This document shows positions 43,716 to 52,644 of a stretch of DNA of 64,000 nt, in pieces. The translations under genes were made by a program, and so were the position numbers. Positions within the stretch are counted from its first letter, which is position 1, and every line of letters begins with the position of its first letter. The notes beneath the pieces were generated by a model. The model searched no databases, was not told the origin of the DNA, and worked only from the letters and a program-made list of their open reading frames with translations. Source of the DNA: Desulfobacteraceae bacterium (lineage in GTDB: Bacteria > Desulfobacterota > Desulfobacteria > Desulfobacterales > Desulfosalsimonadaceae); contig QZKW01000080.1 of assembly GCA_003599885.1 (NCBI GenBank), positions 1 through 64,000 of the forward strand. Reading direction: 5' to 3'.

Positions 43716-44972
43716 ATGAATTTTGAACAGTTTAATCTGCATGAAAAAATTATTGCCGGCGTCAAAGCGAGCGGCTATATCGAACCGACTCCGATCCAGG
43801 TCGAGTCCATACCCTCCATAATGGAAGGCCGGGACGTGATGGGGCTGGCCCAGACCGGAACCGGAAAAACCGCCGCTTTTGTATTGCCGATACTTCAGCG
43901 GCTTCTGAATGGGCCCCGCAGGGTCGTGCGTGCGCTGATTATCGCGCCCACTCGTGAACTGACCGAGCAAACCCATGAAGCTATCGGTCAACTGGGATGT
44001 AAAACCGGGCTTCGCAGTTTAAGCATTTATGGGGGGGTGGGCATTATGCCTCAAATTCAGGCTTTGCGCACGGGCGTGGATATCGTTTCCGCATGCCCCG
44101 GACGGCTGCTTGATCATGTTAACCGGAAAACCATCAATTTATCCAAAATTGAAGTGCTGGTTCTGGATGAGGCGGACCAGATGTTCGACATGGGATTTCT
44201 GCCGGATATCCGGAAAATTATTAAGAGCCTGCCAAACGTCCGCCAGACATTATTGTTTTCCGCCACCATGCCGGCCGACATCCGGGGGCTTGCCAATGAT
44301 ATCCTTAGAAATCCGGTATCTTTTCAAATTGGACATTCCCAACCGGCATCCACGGTTGCCCATACGTTCTATCCGGTGGAAACCCAGCGTAAAAACGTTC
44401 TGCTGGATAAAATTCTGGCTGATACGGAAACCGGCCCGGTATTGGTGTTTACGCGCACCAAAATCCGGTCCAAACGGGTGGCTCAGCACCTGGACCAGTC
44501 CGGTTACAAGACAGCGGCCTTGCACGGCAATCTGTCTCAGAGTCAACGGCAAAAGGCCCTGGATGGCTTCCGGAGCGGAAGGTATAAAATCCTGGTCGCT
44601 ACAGATGTGGCTGCGCGAGGGATTGATGTGCGAAAAGTGTCCCATGTGATCAACTACGATATCCCGAATACAGCGGAGGCCTATACCCATCGTATCGGCC
44701 GTACTGGTCGGGCCTGTGAAACCGGCGATGCGTTTACATTTGTGACATGTGAGGACAAGATACTCACCCGTTCAATCGGGAAGCTCTTGGGCGGAAATGT
44801 AACATACTGTTCCCTTGAAGGATTTCCGGATATTTCCGCCGTCCTTGACGGAGCAGCCGAGGGAGGCAGAAGCCGGGCAAAATCCGGTATGCGCCCAAAT
44901 AAACCAAACAGACCGGCAGGTTCTTATTCAAAAGAAAAAAGTAATCGCTGGAATGCGCAAGGCCGAAGGTAG
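43716..44972 (+). CDS. DEAD-box RNA helicase, RhlE-like
   Basis: 418 residues. All core motifs are visible: Q-motif (GYIEPTPIQVESIP), motif I AQTGTGKT, Ia APTRELTEQ, II VLDEADQMFDMGF, III SATMP, V ATDVAARGIDV and VI HRIGRTGRA. Motif Ib reads CPGRL where TPGRL is usual, a conservative oddity. The basic tail of about 50 residues (RSRAKSGMRPNKPNRP) would bind RNA. RhlE-type helicases act in ribosome assembly and mRNA decay. AAAGGA precedes the ATG. Confidence 0.9.
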   Translation: MNFEQFNLHEKIIAGVKASGYIEPTPIQVESIPSIMEGRDVMGLAQTGTGKTAAFVLPILQRLLNGPRRVVRALIIAPTRELTEQTHEAIGQLGCKTGLRSLSIYGGVGIMPQIQALRTGVDIVSACPGRLLDHVNRKTINLSKIEVLVLDEADQMFDMGFLPDIRKIIKSLPNVRQTLLFSATMPADIRGLANDILRNPVSFQIGHSQPASTVAHTFYPVETQRKNVLLDKILADTETGPVLVFTRTKIRSKRVAQHLDQSGYKTAALHGNLSQSQRQKALDGFRSGRYKILVATDVAARGIDVRKVSHVINYDIPNTAEAYTHRIGRTGRACETGDAFTFVTCEDKILTRSIGKLLGGNVTYCSLEGFPDISAVLDGAAEGGRSRAKSGMRPNKPNRPAGSYSKEKSNRWNAQGRR

Positions 44973-45006
44973 CCGGTCCTCGTGTATTTATTTCTGATCT
45001 CTGCTT

Positions 45007-45546
45007 TTAAAGGCCATTAAAGCTATCCCGCTCCAGTGCATAGACAGGTAATTCCAAGCCTGCGGAGCGGCTGAGCTGAAAGTGGGAATAAGCAAACCCG
45101 AGCTTTTCAAGTACCCTTATGCTGGCAAGGTTTTGGGGATGGACGCAGGCAAGAATCCGGTCCATCTCTGTTTTTTTGTAAATTTCAGCAATCACTGAGG
45201 CAGCCGCTTCCGTGGCGTATCCCTGGCCCCATGCATCGCGGCAATACCGGTATCCCAGCTCCGCATGGTCCAGAAATTTAGAAAACGTCACTCCGCACCA
45301 GCCGATATAAAGACCCGGGTCCCTGGCGTAGACCGCCAGATTCCCCAATTCTGTTGTTTCCCGATTGACGATACTTGCCTGGTATTTTTTCAGGGCGGTT
45401 TCCTTTGACCAGTGATAAATGCTGCCGTCGCCAATCCACCGCATCACTTCCGGGTCTTTGCTCATGACGTAGAATCTGTTAAAATCTTCAATAGATTCGG
45501 GTTTTATGCGCAATCGGGGGGAGATGAGCGGTGTGTTGAAAATCAT
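45007..45546 (-). CDS. GNAT family N-acetyltransferase (RimJ/RimL-like)
   Basis: 179 residues. The opening FNTPLISPRLRIKPESIEDF and the acetyl-CoA site YCRDAWGQGYATEAAASVI (about 100-118), followed by HPQNLASIRVLEKLGF, place it in the RimJ/RimL (Acetyltransf_3) group, which acetylates ribosomal protein N-termini or small molecules. Its ATG overlaps the stop of a 32-codon Lys-rich ORF (ATGA), so the two are translationally coupled. Confidence 0.85.
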   Translation of the reverse strand: MIFNTPLISPRLRIKPESIEDFNRFYVMSKDPEVMRWIGDGSIYHWSKETALKKYQASIVNRETTELGNLAVYARDPGLYIGWCGVTFSKFLDHAELGYRYCRDAWGQGYATEAAASVIAEIYKKTEMDRILACVHPQNLASIRVLEKLGFAYSHFQLSRSAGLELPVYALERDSFNGL

Positions 45547-45641
45547 TTATTCTTTTTTTCCCGCTTTTCCTGCTTTTTTTCCTTGGGTGATTTGGCCGGT
45601 TCTTTTTTTGTCTCTTTTTTGGTGTCTTTTGATTTTGCCAT
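45543..45641 (-). CDS. 32-residue lysine-rich small protein coupled to the GNAT gene
   Basis: From ATG 45641 to TGA 45543 on the minus strand. The protein begins MAKSKDTKKETKKEPAKSPK and is about 45% Lys with the rest mainly Glu, Pro and Ser; it should be disordered. A near-perfect Shine-Dalgarno (GGAGGAA) sits 5-6 bases upstream. The stop overlaps the acetyltransferase start. Similar short Lys-rich proteins occur in deltaproteobacteria (from memory), with no known function. Confidence 0.65.
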   Translation of the reverse strand: MAKSKDTKKETKKEPAKSPKEKKQEKREKKNK

Positions 45642-45707
45642 TGGTGTTCCTCCACGTTAAGATGATTGCAATCAAACAACTATAAAATTCATGGGCCGGT
45701 CAGCCGC

Positions 45708-46256
45708 CTAAAGGTCGGAAATTTCTTTCAGGTAACGAAACAGCAGCTTTGAAGCCTGCATGGCTTTTTCCGGTTCGGTTGCGGTGCGCATGTTGCGTGT
45801 AAGCTGTGTCAGCCGCTGTCTGTCGGCAAGCGGGCAGGCAACCAGGATTTCCTCAAGGACTTGAGGGTTGTCCGTCTTGAGCTCATCCCGCCATGTTTCA
45901 ATTTTTTTAAATAAAAATGATTTATTATAATCTCCATGACGGAGATTTTCAAGCGCCTTCCGAATGGGCTCCGGATCGATTTCCCCCATGATTCTGCCGA
46001 TATATTGCAGTTGTCTGCGCTTGGCTTCGTGTTTCATGGGTTTTTGGGCGTCACGGACAGCCGATAAAAGCTCTTCCGGCATATCAATATGTTTTAGCTG
46101 GTCGGGGGACAGTGACACAAGCTGTTCTCCGATTTCCTGCAACAGCTTGAATTCATTTTTTTTCTGAGTTTTGCTTTTAATTATTTCATCCATTTCCAAT
46201 TTCACGCCCCCTTTTTCATGTTTCCAGATACTTACATGTTTTTTTGATCTATTCAT
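45708..46256 (-). CDS. darP: DarP (YjgA/UPF0307) ribosome-associated protein
   Basis: 182 residues at most; alternatives are a GTG shortly downstream of the first ATG or ATG 46193, which leaves 161 residues and begins at the conserved region. The DUF615 core is clear: RRQLQYIGRIMGEIDPEPIR, FKKIETWRDEL, CPLADRQRLTQLTRN and RYLKEI. In gammaproteobacteria DarP acts late in 50S subunit assembly. Confidence 0.82.
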   Translation of the reverse strand: MNRSKKHVSIWKHEKGGVKLEMDEIIKSKTQKKNEFKLLQEIGEQLVSLSPDQLKHIDMPEELLSAVRDAQKPMKHEAKRRQLQYIGRIMGEIDPEPIRKALENLRHGDYNKSFLFKKIETWRDELKTDNPQVLEEILVACPLADRQRLTQLTRNMRTATEPEKAMQASKLLFRYLKEISDL

Positions 46257-46336
46257 GTCAGAAAATTTTTATTTCTGCAAGAGGCGCTATCGTGTATAGT
46301 AGCCAATTCGAATATAAATCAAGTGATGGTTTGGAT

Positions 46337-47008
46337 ATGGAAAAAAATAATATTAAAAATACTTTGGATTCCCAGGCCGGCAGGTTATTCGCTTTGTCTG
46401 TTGTGCTGTTTGTGCTTTATCTGGTCGGAGTGGGATATGCTTTTTCCGCCGACAGAATGCTGGGCCAGACCCTGCTGGGGGCATTTTTTGCGAATGCTTT
46501 TGGTGGAAGGGCTGCCGGGGTCGGGCTTTGCATTGGATTTGAAATGAATTTGCTGACAACCATTTGCTGCAATTTGTTTTTTGAAACGGTGGTAGTGTTT
46601 TTTTGTTACTCACTCTTTTTGTTTTCGATGAATCATTATATTAAAAGCCGGTTACTCAACAAAGCGTTGTTGAATGTTGAAAAAAAAGCGCTCAAGTACC
46701 AGGATATGATTTCCCGATACGGATGGATGGGGGTGTTTATATTTGTCATGCTCCCTCTGCCAGGCACGGGTCCAGTGGCTGGATCTTTTATCGCCTATTT
46801 TTTAAATTTCAGCATCAAAAGGAATTTTGTTTGCGTTTTATCCGGCACACTTGTCGCTATTGTTCTCTGGACAATATTTTTTGATTTTTTAAACGAGCAT
46901 ATTTCGATGATCCATGTTGTGATTGCCATGATCCTTATGGTTGCGGCGATCTATCTTGCAAAGCTTGTCCGGAACTGGTTTGTTTTAAAAAGCAACAAGG
47001 GCCATTGA
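46337..47008 (+). CDS. Small multidrug export-type membrane protein (Sm_multidrug_ex)
   Basis: 223 residues from ATG 46337; the longer frame overlaps the divergent darP start. Five to six hydrophobic segments and the re-entrant loop MLPLPGTGPVAGSFIAYFL resemble the PF06695/DedA-like group. Substrate unknown; the label multidrug is historical. Confidence 0.7.
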   Translation: MEKNNIKNTLDSQAGRLFALSVVLFVLYLVGVGYAFSADRMLGQTLLGAFFANAFGGRAAGVGLCIGFEMNLLTTICCNLFFETVVVFFCYSLFLFSMNHYIKSRLLNKALLNVEKKALKYQDMISRYGWMGVFIFVMLPLPGTGPVAGSFIAYFLNFSIKRNFVCVLSGTLVAIVLWTIFFDFLNEHISMIHVVIAMILMVAAIYLAKLVRNWFVLKSNKGH

Positions 47009-47012
47009 TCGG

Positions 47013-48281
47013 GTGCCGGTGAAGAATAGACAGATATATGATATCATCATTATCGGCGCCGGTGCTGCCGGATTAATGGCGGCAACTGTTTGCGGGTCCG
47101 AGCCGTTAAAAGTGCTGTTGCTTGAAGGCCAGCATAAGCCGGGTTTAAAACTGCTGATTACCGGCGGCGGAAGATGCAATATCAGCAATTTAAACATTCA
47201 TTACAGGATGTTTAACAGTCCGCATCCGCGAACGCTGAAAAATGCTTTGGCCGCATTTTCGCCCCGACGGACGGTGACGTTTTTTGAAGAGATGGGGGTT
47301 GCGCTGCAAGCGGAAAGTGACGGGAATCTGTTCCCGGTTACACAAAAGGCGCAAACGGTTTGCGATGCGTTGCTCCGGCAGGCTAAAAAACATGTTGAAT
47401 TCCGCATGGGCTGTAAAGTCCATGAAATAAACCGATTTCAGGGAGTGTTGTGTGTCAGGTGTGAGAATCGTTCCTTTTTTTCAAAAACAGTGATTCTGTG
47501 CGGAGGCGGGCGGTCCTATCCCCAGACCGGGAGCGATGGTTCGGGGTTTGACCTTGCGCAACAGCTCGGACATACCATTGTTCCCTTAATTCCGGCCCTG
47601 ACGCCCCTTCTGACTGATGACACGGAATGGAAAGGTCTTTCCGGCATTTCCCTGGTCTGTGCGTTAAGCATAAAAAGTGATTCCGGCCCGGATATCACTT
47701 TCGAAGGGCCGCTTTTGTTCACTCATAACGGATTTAGCGGACCTTGCGTGCTGAACATCAGCCGTTATTGGATACGAAACCCTCATTATTTTGTGATCGC
47801 TAATTTTCTTCCCCGTGAAAATGCTGTTTCTTTTAAAGAAAAAGCCCTTCAGGCAGCCCAAGGCCATCCCCGGCAGATGGTGAAGACCTGGCTGTCAACC
47901 CTTGTCCCTGCGCGGCTTGCGGAAACCATTATTAAAAAAACACTGGCTGACGAAAAGCAGGTGCTGGGTCAGCTCACCCGGAAACAGCGAGAGGCTTTGA
48001 TCAGCGGTGTGCTTCTCTGTCCGCTGCCGGTCAGTGGCGCGTCCGGATATCAAAAGGCTGAAGTCACCGCCGGCGGGGTGGACCTTGGTGAGGTCAATGA
48101 AAAGACACTGGAATCCAAAATAGTGCCGGGCCTGTTTTTTGCCGGAGAAATTTTGGATGTGGACGGGCCGGTCGGGGGTACAAATTTGCAGTGGGCCTGG
48201 TCCAGCGGCTATCTTGCCGCAAAGGGCGCTGTTGGTGTGCGTAAAAAAAATACCCCTTTCCGCCTCCAGGATGACGCTTAG
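47013..48281 (+). CDS. HI0933/YhiN-type FAD-dependent oxidoreductase
   Basis: 422 residues with a GTG start at 47013, or possibly 47019. FAD-binding: YDIIIIGAGAAGLMAA at the N-terminus, the family motif GGRCNISN (about 52-59) and the C-terminal GLFFAGEILDVDGPVGGTNLQWAWSSG. Physiological substrate unknown; related gut enzymes (BaiN) act on bile acids. It follows the membrane protein by 4 bases. Confidence 0.87.
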   Translation: MPVKNRQIYDIIIIGAGAAGLMAATVCGSEPLKVLLLEGQHKPGLKLLITGGGRCNISNLNIHYRMFNSPHPRTLKNALAAFSPRRTVTFFEEMGVALQAESDGNLFPVTQKAQTVCDALLRQAKKHVEFRMGCKVHEINRFQGVLCVRCENRSFFSKTVILCGGGRSYPQTGSDGSGFDLAQQLGHTIVPLIPALTPLLTDDTEWKGLSGISLVCALSIKSDSGPDITFEGPLLFTHNGFSGPCVLNISRYWIRNPHYFVIANFLPRENAVSFKEKALQAAQGHPRQMVKTWLSTLVPARLAETIIKKTLADEKQVLGQLTRKQREALISGVLLCPLPVSGASGYQKAEVTAGGVDLGEVNEKTLESKIVPGLFFAGEILDVDGPVGGTNLQWAWSSGYLAAKGAVGVRKKNTPFRLQDDA

Positions 48282-48307
48282 GAGGAGGAAAGGGGAGAGA
48301 TGTTTTT
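48253..48307. terminator. Bidirectional terminator overlapping the flavoprotein stop
   Basis: CCCCTTTCCGCCTCC (48253-48267) pairs with GGAGGAGGAAAGGGG (48281-48295) with one mismatch. A T-run follows on the + strand (48302-48307) and a longer T-run on the minus strand just left of the stem, so it serves both convergent genes. Confidence 0.8.
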
Positions 48308-48325
48308 TACAGGGTTATGGCAAGG

Positions 48326-49165
48326 TTATCGGCCGTCGTCGTCGTCATCATCATCATCGTTATCATTTTCAGCTTCCAGAAAGGCATCGGCCATGCCAAG
48401 GGCTTCAAAGGCAGCATCCACAATATCCTGATCTTCGTGATTGACAAGGTGGCCGATCACATGATGGGCTTCTTCCGGCTGAATATTCACCACCGCATCA
48501 ATCGCGGCGAGGAGCAGGGGCTGGTCGGTGTCAGGGTCGGAGATGATCTTTAGAATGTGGGGCCATGCTTTTTCCAGGCCCATATTTCCGGCCGCACACA
48601 CCGCTTCATAAAAAATATCCGGATCATTATTGTTTAAAGATTCGAGAATCTGGTTTTCGAATCCCCCGATAAAGCTCATGCAGAAAATTGCTGTGAGCCG
48701 CCAGTCTTCGTTGTCACTCATGTAAGCGGCCCTTACTGCATCCCGGTGCCAGTTCTGGGGCGCCCGCACGGAAGCTTCAAGTATCCGGCGGCGAACATCC
48801 TCATGAACATCAGAATCCATAAAAAGCCTGCGCAGGGCCTGTTGGATTTTTTCAAATGATGCTTCAGAAATCATAAAATCTTCGTCATAATCATCAAATT
48901 CCATGGTGTCGGCATATTCAAGGGCCGGCCCCAGTGAGATAACCGCCGCACTCCGCATATCGTTTGTTTCATTTTTATTCTGCACGATGGCAAGCAGGAT
49001 GTCCGCCATTGCATCGTTCATGACGGTTGGTTCTCCCGCCATCTCGGCAGCAAGAAGCCGGTCGGAAGGGGCGGCTTTTTCAGTGGTAAGGATTTTGCCT
49101 ATGATGGCGTCCGCATTTTCCGGCCAGTCCCATGATGGTATCTCCATCAGTGCTTTTAAGTTCAT
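48326..49165 (-). CDS. HEAT-repeat protein with poly-aspartate tail
   Basis: 279 residues made of armadillo/HEAT-type helical repeats of about 30-35 residues (for example DWRLTAIFCMSFIGG and QPLLLAAIDAVVNIQPEEA). The C-terminus is NDNDDDDDDDDGR, encoded by a GAT/GAC triplet run at 48335-48362, which should be prone to length change. A protein-interaction scaffold of unknown partner. It is followed on the same strand by nothing before the terminator. Confidence 0.7.
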   Translation of the reverse strand: MNLKALMEIPSWDWPENADAIIGKILTTEKAAPSDRLLAAEMAGEPTVMNDAMADILLAIVQNKNETNDMRSAAVISLGPALEYADTMEFDDYDEDFMISEASFEKIQQALRRLFMDSDVHEDVRRRILEASVRAPQNWHRDAVRAAYMSDNEDWRLTAIFCMSFIGGFENQILESLNNNDPDIFYEAVCAAGNMGLEKAWPHILKIISDPDTDQPLLLAAIDAVVNIQPEEAHHVIGHLVNHEDQDIVDAAFEALGMADAFLEAENDNDDDDDDDDGR

Positions 49166-49306
49166 TTATTTTCCTTCCAGTCGACATTTTTGTCGAATTT
49201 TAATAAGTTATGCTGCTTGTTGGTAAAAAGAGGCATCTGAAATTAAAAATGCGAGTATCAATTATTTTATCCCGAATGTCAAAAAGGAAGTGCAGTGGCA
49301 TACAAC

Positions 49307-50119
49307 TTATATTCTTTTAAAAACCAGACAGGCCCATTCTTTTTCCTCTTTTTTTAACAGACATGTAAAATGCTGCTGGGAATACCGATCGAAAACACTG
49401 TCGGTTTCGTGAGGTCTTATTCCTGAGATAATGACGATGCCGTTTCTATCCGAACCTTGGGTAATCAATGGATATAACGTCATGATGTCCGGAAGTCTAA
49501 GATTGGCGGTGATTAATGAAAACTTTGAATCAAGGGTTTCCGATTCGTCGACAATTGCTATCCTGTCTTTGTAGCCGTTGATCTCTACGTTTTTGATGGC
49601 TTCAGACCGAGCGCAGGCGTCCGTATCCACCCCGATACCGGTTTCAATGCCCAATTTCAGGGCTGCGATGGCCAGTATCCCGGAACCTGTGCCAATGTCC
49701 CAAACCGTTGACCCTTTAAAATTTCTAATGAATTGTTCTTCTTTCAGAGCATATTCAATGCCCTGGACAGAGAGCCGGGTGGTCGGATGTGCGCCGGAAC
49801 CAAAAGAAATACCGGGAAATATGTCAATGACGATATCCGGGGCGGTTGCATTAAAGTCCATATTATAGGGTTTGACCACAATGGATGGAGAGATCCTGAC
49901 CGGCCGGTGAAATGAGGGTTCAAGAAAGGAACTGCCGTAGGCATAGGTGTAAGTCAGCTCTGATTCGGCGACCAGACTCCGGATGGCAGGCCGGATGAGT
50001 TTTCTGTGAATGCCGGATCGCCGGTGAATGATGTTTTCAACCACTTGCTGCGATAATTTGGTTTGAGAAGCTGCAACGAGATCCAGGATTGTTTTTTTTA
50101 ATGCCTCAGTGTCCGTCAT
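49307..50119 (-). CDS. PrmA-like methyltransferase
   Basis: 270 residues. The C-terminal about 160 residues match ribosomal protein L11 methyltransferase (PrmA): FGSGAHPTTRLSVQGIEY, WDIGTGSGILAIAALKLG and VDTDACA. The N-terminal part is shorter and unlike E. coli PrmA, so the target may differ. It lies alone between the HEAT gene and tunR on the minus strand. Confidence 0.75.
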   Translation of the reverse strand: MTDTEALKKTILDLVAASQTKLSQQVVENIIHRRSGIHRKLIRPAIRSLVAESELTYTYAYGSSFLEPSFHRPVRISPSIVVKPYNMDFNATAPDIVIDIFPGISFGSGAHPTTRLSVQGIEYALKEEQFIRNFKGSTVWDIGTGSGILAIAALKLGIETGIGVDTDACARSEAIKNVEINGYKDRIAIVDESETLDSKFSLITANLRLPDIMTLYPLITQGSDRNGIVIISGIRPHETDSVFDRYSQQHFTCLLKKEEKEWACLVFKRI

Positions 50120-50269
50120 GTATTATCGAGCCTTTTGATTGAATTTATTTTCGTCTGACTGGCCTGATGATGTATATATCAAGGGCAGTCGGCATTCAAT
50201 CGGAATCGTGATGATAATTTCCAGACACTGTACCTCATTCACGCCGGATGAATCTGCTTGAAGAGCTGA

Positions 50270-51463
50270 TTAATCGACGTGCAGCACCACCGCAAAACAG
50301 TTAAACATTGCCCAAACCGGATCACCTTTGCTGAATTCAAGCCGCCGGCTGCTTTCCGTGGAGATAATCGCAGATAATTCGGTCCCGTCAGAAATGCGAA
50401 CCGCATATTCCGTATTCACACTACCGCTGGTTATTCGTGTAATGATCCCATTAAATCGATTTTCCGCGCTGCTTTCAGGTTCTTCAATCCCTTTCTGTAA
50501 AGTGACCCACGGTGCTTTGACCTCGGCGGTAATCAGCCGGCCTTCCCTTAAGCCGAGCAGATCCAGGCTGTAATTGGTGATTACCGTGGTGACGGAATGG
50601 CCGCCGATGGTGGTCAGGTTGACAAGTGCCTGTATGTCGCCTCTCTGAATTGTTTGGATTTTGCCGAAAAAAGAATTCCGTGCGCTGGTTTTGCGCGAAG
50701 ATTCTCTTTCCATAAAAAGCCTCGTCACCTGCTGAATTTCATCCGTTGAAAAAGAGACGTAGGCGGAGGTGAGATTGAGGGTTGAATGACCCATCATCAT
50801 TTGAACTGCCGGTAAAGGCATGTTGGCCTGCATCAGTTCCACGGCCCGCGCTTTTCGAATCATTTCCGGACCGCCCAGCCGCTTTGGGAAACCGCAGGCC
50901 TCGGCACGTTCGTAAAATTTGCGGCGAACAAAACCGGGATCGATATCAAACAGGTTTTGCAGTGAATCCTTAAAAGAGATATCCGCAAGCGCCGTTTGAA
51001 TCTCACGGGATAAAGCTTCTGATATCTGAACCTCCCTTGGACCGGTGTCAGTTTCCGATTTAATTGCCGGGCCTGCACTTTTAAATAAAACGGATTGCCG
51101 TTCAGCATTGATATCCTTGAAAGGATTAATGGCAAGGGCTTCATTGAGCTTGGCGCCGGTGTAACGTATCAGCAGGAACACGATTAAAATACGCTGCCGG
51201 GACAGGCGCACATCCACACGAGAAGAACCGTTCGCCCATTCCCGAAAAGACTGTTCCAGATTGTTGAGCTGAACGGAATCCAGGAATTGGTCATCGTCCG
51301 GAATTGAAATATTGCGTCCGTGATCGGTGTTTTTTAATATCGACAGCGGTTGATCGGGCTCAGTCTGCGCCTTTTTTATGCTTGATTTCATTGGCTTTTC
51401 TACCGGAATTTTCATGTTTTCAATCAAAATTTTTCTTGCATCATTTATAGCATAGCCATTCAT
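50270..51463 (-). CDS. tunR: TunR-type regulator: recombinase-derived DNA-binding domain plus two TOBE domains
   Basis: About 397 residues. Residues about 60-245 resemble a XerC/D tyrosine recombinase catalytic domain, but the first catalytic Arg is Lys105 (YTGAKLNEAL) and the HxxR motif reads ExxR (Glu200, Arg203); only MMGHSTLN (His226) and Tyr235 remain. Residues about 263-327 and 335-397 are two molybdate/tungstate-binding TOBE (Mop) domains. This is the architecture of TunR, the tungstate-responsive regulators of sulfate-reducing deltaproteobacteria, which bind a roughly 30-bp motif and in one group repress TSUP transporters. A TSUP gene lies divergently 120 bases away. A mobile-element integrase is excluded by the lost residues. 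Confidence 0.8.
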   Translation of the reverse strand: MNGYAINDARKILIENMKIPVEKPMKSSIKKAQTEPDQPLSILKNTDHGRNISIPDDDQFLDSVQLNNLEQSFREWANGSSRVDVRLSRQRILIVFLLIRYTGAKLNEALAINPFKDINAERQSVLFKSAGPAIKSETDTGPREVQISEALSREIQTALADISFKDSLQNLFDIDPGFVRRKFYERAEACGFPKRLGGPEMIRKARAVELMQANMPLPAVQMMMGHSTLNLTSAYVSFSTDEIQQVTRLFMERESSRKTSARNSFFGKIQTIQRGDIQALVNLTTIGGHSVTTVITNYSLDLLGLREGRLITAEVKAPWVTLQKGIEEPESSAENRFNGIITRITSGSVNTEYAVRISDGTELSAIISTESSRRLEFSKGDPVWAMFNCFAVVLHVD

Positions 51464-51484
51464 AGAAAACACGGCAAAATCAAC

Positions 51485-51547
51485 TTGACATAAAGCCTGA
51501 CAGATGGCAATACTAACACGTAAAAATTATATTTCGTGTCTGTTATT
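51485..51547 (+). promoter_or_regulatory. Probable TSUP promoter with candidate TunR site
   Basis: TTGACA at 51485-51490, with AATACT (51509-51514) at 18-base spacing as a possible -10. Overlapping it is an inverted repeat: ACACG (51516-51520) and CGTGT (51535-51539), flanked by AATA and TATT. The total of about 30-39 bases fits a two-recombinase-like-subunit binding site, as reported for TunR. It would block the TSUP promoter and may also autoregulate tunR. Confidence 0.55.
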
Positions 51548-51583
51548 TGTGCCGTATCGAAGTCTTAAACTGGGGAGACTGAA

Positions 51584-52546
51584 ATGTTCTTTCAAACCGC
51601 TGGAATCGAAGTCTCACCCTGGATTCCGCCTCTGGTTGCATTTGTTATTTCGTTTTTTACTTCAATGGGCGGGGTGTCGGGTGCGTTTCTTCTCCTGCCA
51701 TTCCAGATGTCGTTTCTCGGATACACCAACCCATCCGTCAGCGCCACCAACCAACTGTTCAATATCGTGGCAATTCCCAGCGGCGTCTATCGATATTACA
51801 AAGAAGGCCGGATGGTTTGGCCGCTAACCTGGGTCGTGATCGCCGGTACCTTGCCAGGGGTATTTATCGGCGCTGTCGTGCGCGTGGCATATCTTCCAAA
51901 TCCAAGACATTTCAAACTCTTTGCCGCCTGTGTGCTTCTTTATATCGGGATTCGGATGGCAATGGATCTGCTGAAGAAAAAAGCAGATGATGCCATCAAA
52001 AATACCAGCGAAATCCGTTTCCAGGAGATGGTTCGCCGTCATCGATCCAGAACGGATGGTCTGGAACCATCCGGGAATTCCCCGCTGCCGGTTGTTAAAG
52101 TAACCCATTTTAATTTGAAACGTCTGGGATACACTTTTTATGATGAAAGCTTTGATGTTTCGTTTTGGGGAATCGTGGCTCTCAGTTTCATTGTCGGCAT
52201 CGTGGGCGGCATATACGGAATCGGCGGCGGGGCGATCATTGCGCCTTTTTTTGTCACATTTTTTGGTCTGCCTGTCTATACTGTGGCCGGGGCCGCCCTG
52301 ATGGGAACGTTTGTCACTTCTGTGGCGGGGGTCACTTTTTATCAACTTATCGCCCCTTTTTACCCGAACGTGCCGGTGGCCCCGGACTGGCTTTTGGGGA
52401 TTTTATTTGGCGTGGGCGGAATGGCGGGCATGTATCTCGGGGCGCGCTGCCAGAAGTTCGTGCCTGCAAGAACGATCAAGTGGATGCTGGCGGGCATCAT
52501 CTTTTTTACCGCTCTCAAATATGTCGCTGAATTTTTGAAACATTAA
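51584..52546 (+). CDS. TSUP (TauE/SafE) family anion transporter
   Basis: 320 residues, eight or so hydrophobic segments with the TSUP duplicated pattern (FFTSMGGVSGAFLLLPF; GIVGGIYGIGGGAIIAPF). GGGGAG precedes the ATG. The family exports or imports sulfite, sulfonates and other anions; with TunR alongside, molybdate/tungstate export or a related oxyanion is the likely role. The middle loop of about 60 residues (117-180) is hydrophilic. Confidence 0.87.
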   Translation: MFFQTAGIEVSPWIPPLVAFVISFFTSMGGVSGAFLLLPFQMSFLGYTNPSVSATNQLFNIVAIPSGVYRYYKEGRMVWPLTWVVIAGTLPGVFIGAVVRVAYLPNPRHFKLFAACVLLYIGIRMAMDLLKKKADDAIKNTSEIRFQEMVRRHRSRTDGLEPSGNSPLPVVKVTHFNLKRLGYTFYDESFDVSFWGIVALSFIVGIVGGIYGIGGGAIIAPFFVTFFGLPVYTVAGAALMGTFVTSVAGVTFYQLIAPFYPNVPVAPDWLLGILFGVGGMAGMYLGARCQKFVPARTIKWMLAGIIFFTALKYVAEFLKH

Positions 52547-52607
52547 TGAAATGACAGGTTCTCAAGGTTCTGTCATCTAAAGGATTGGCAGATTTGGAAA
52601 CTATTTC

Positions 52608-52636
52608 TTGACAAGGGAAGGGTGGTTTAATATTTA
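52608..52636 (+). promoter_or_regulatory. Sigma-70 promoter upstream of the riboswitch
   Basis: TTGACA (52608-52613), exactly 17 bases, then TATTTA (52631-52636). The start site would be near 52643, just before the aptamer. Confidence 0.65.
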
Positions 52637-52644
52637 TAAGCCTT

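Noticed and set aside
45488-45679. 63-codon minus-strand ORF
   Set aside because: It overlaps the start of the acetyltransferase and lacks a ribosome binding site; the 32-codon frame at 45543-45641 has a strong one and a coupled stop.
48301-48560. + strand ORFs opposite the poly-Asp region
   Set aside because: The GTC/ATC runs are the complement of the Asp codons of the HEAT gene on the minus strand.
50270-51463. Site-specific integrase implying a mobile element
   Set aside because: The first catalytic Arg is Lys105 and HxxR reads ExxR; two TOBE domains follow, which fits a TunR-type regulator. No attachment-site repeats or other mobile genes are nearby.
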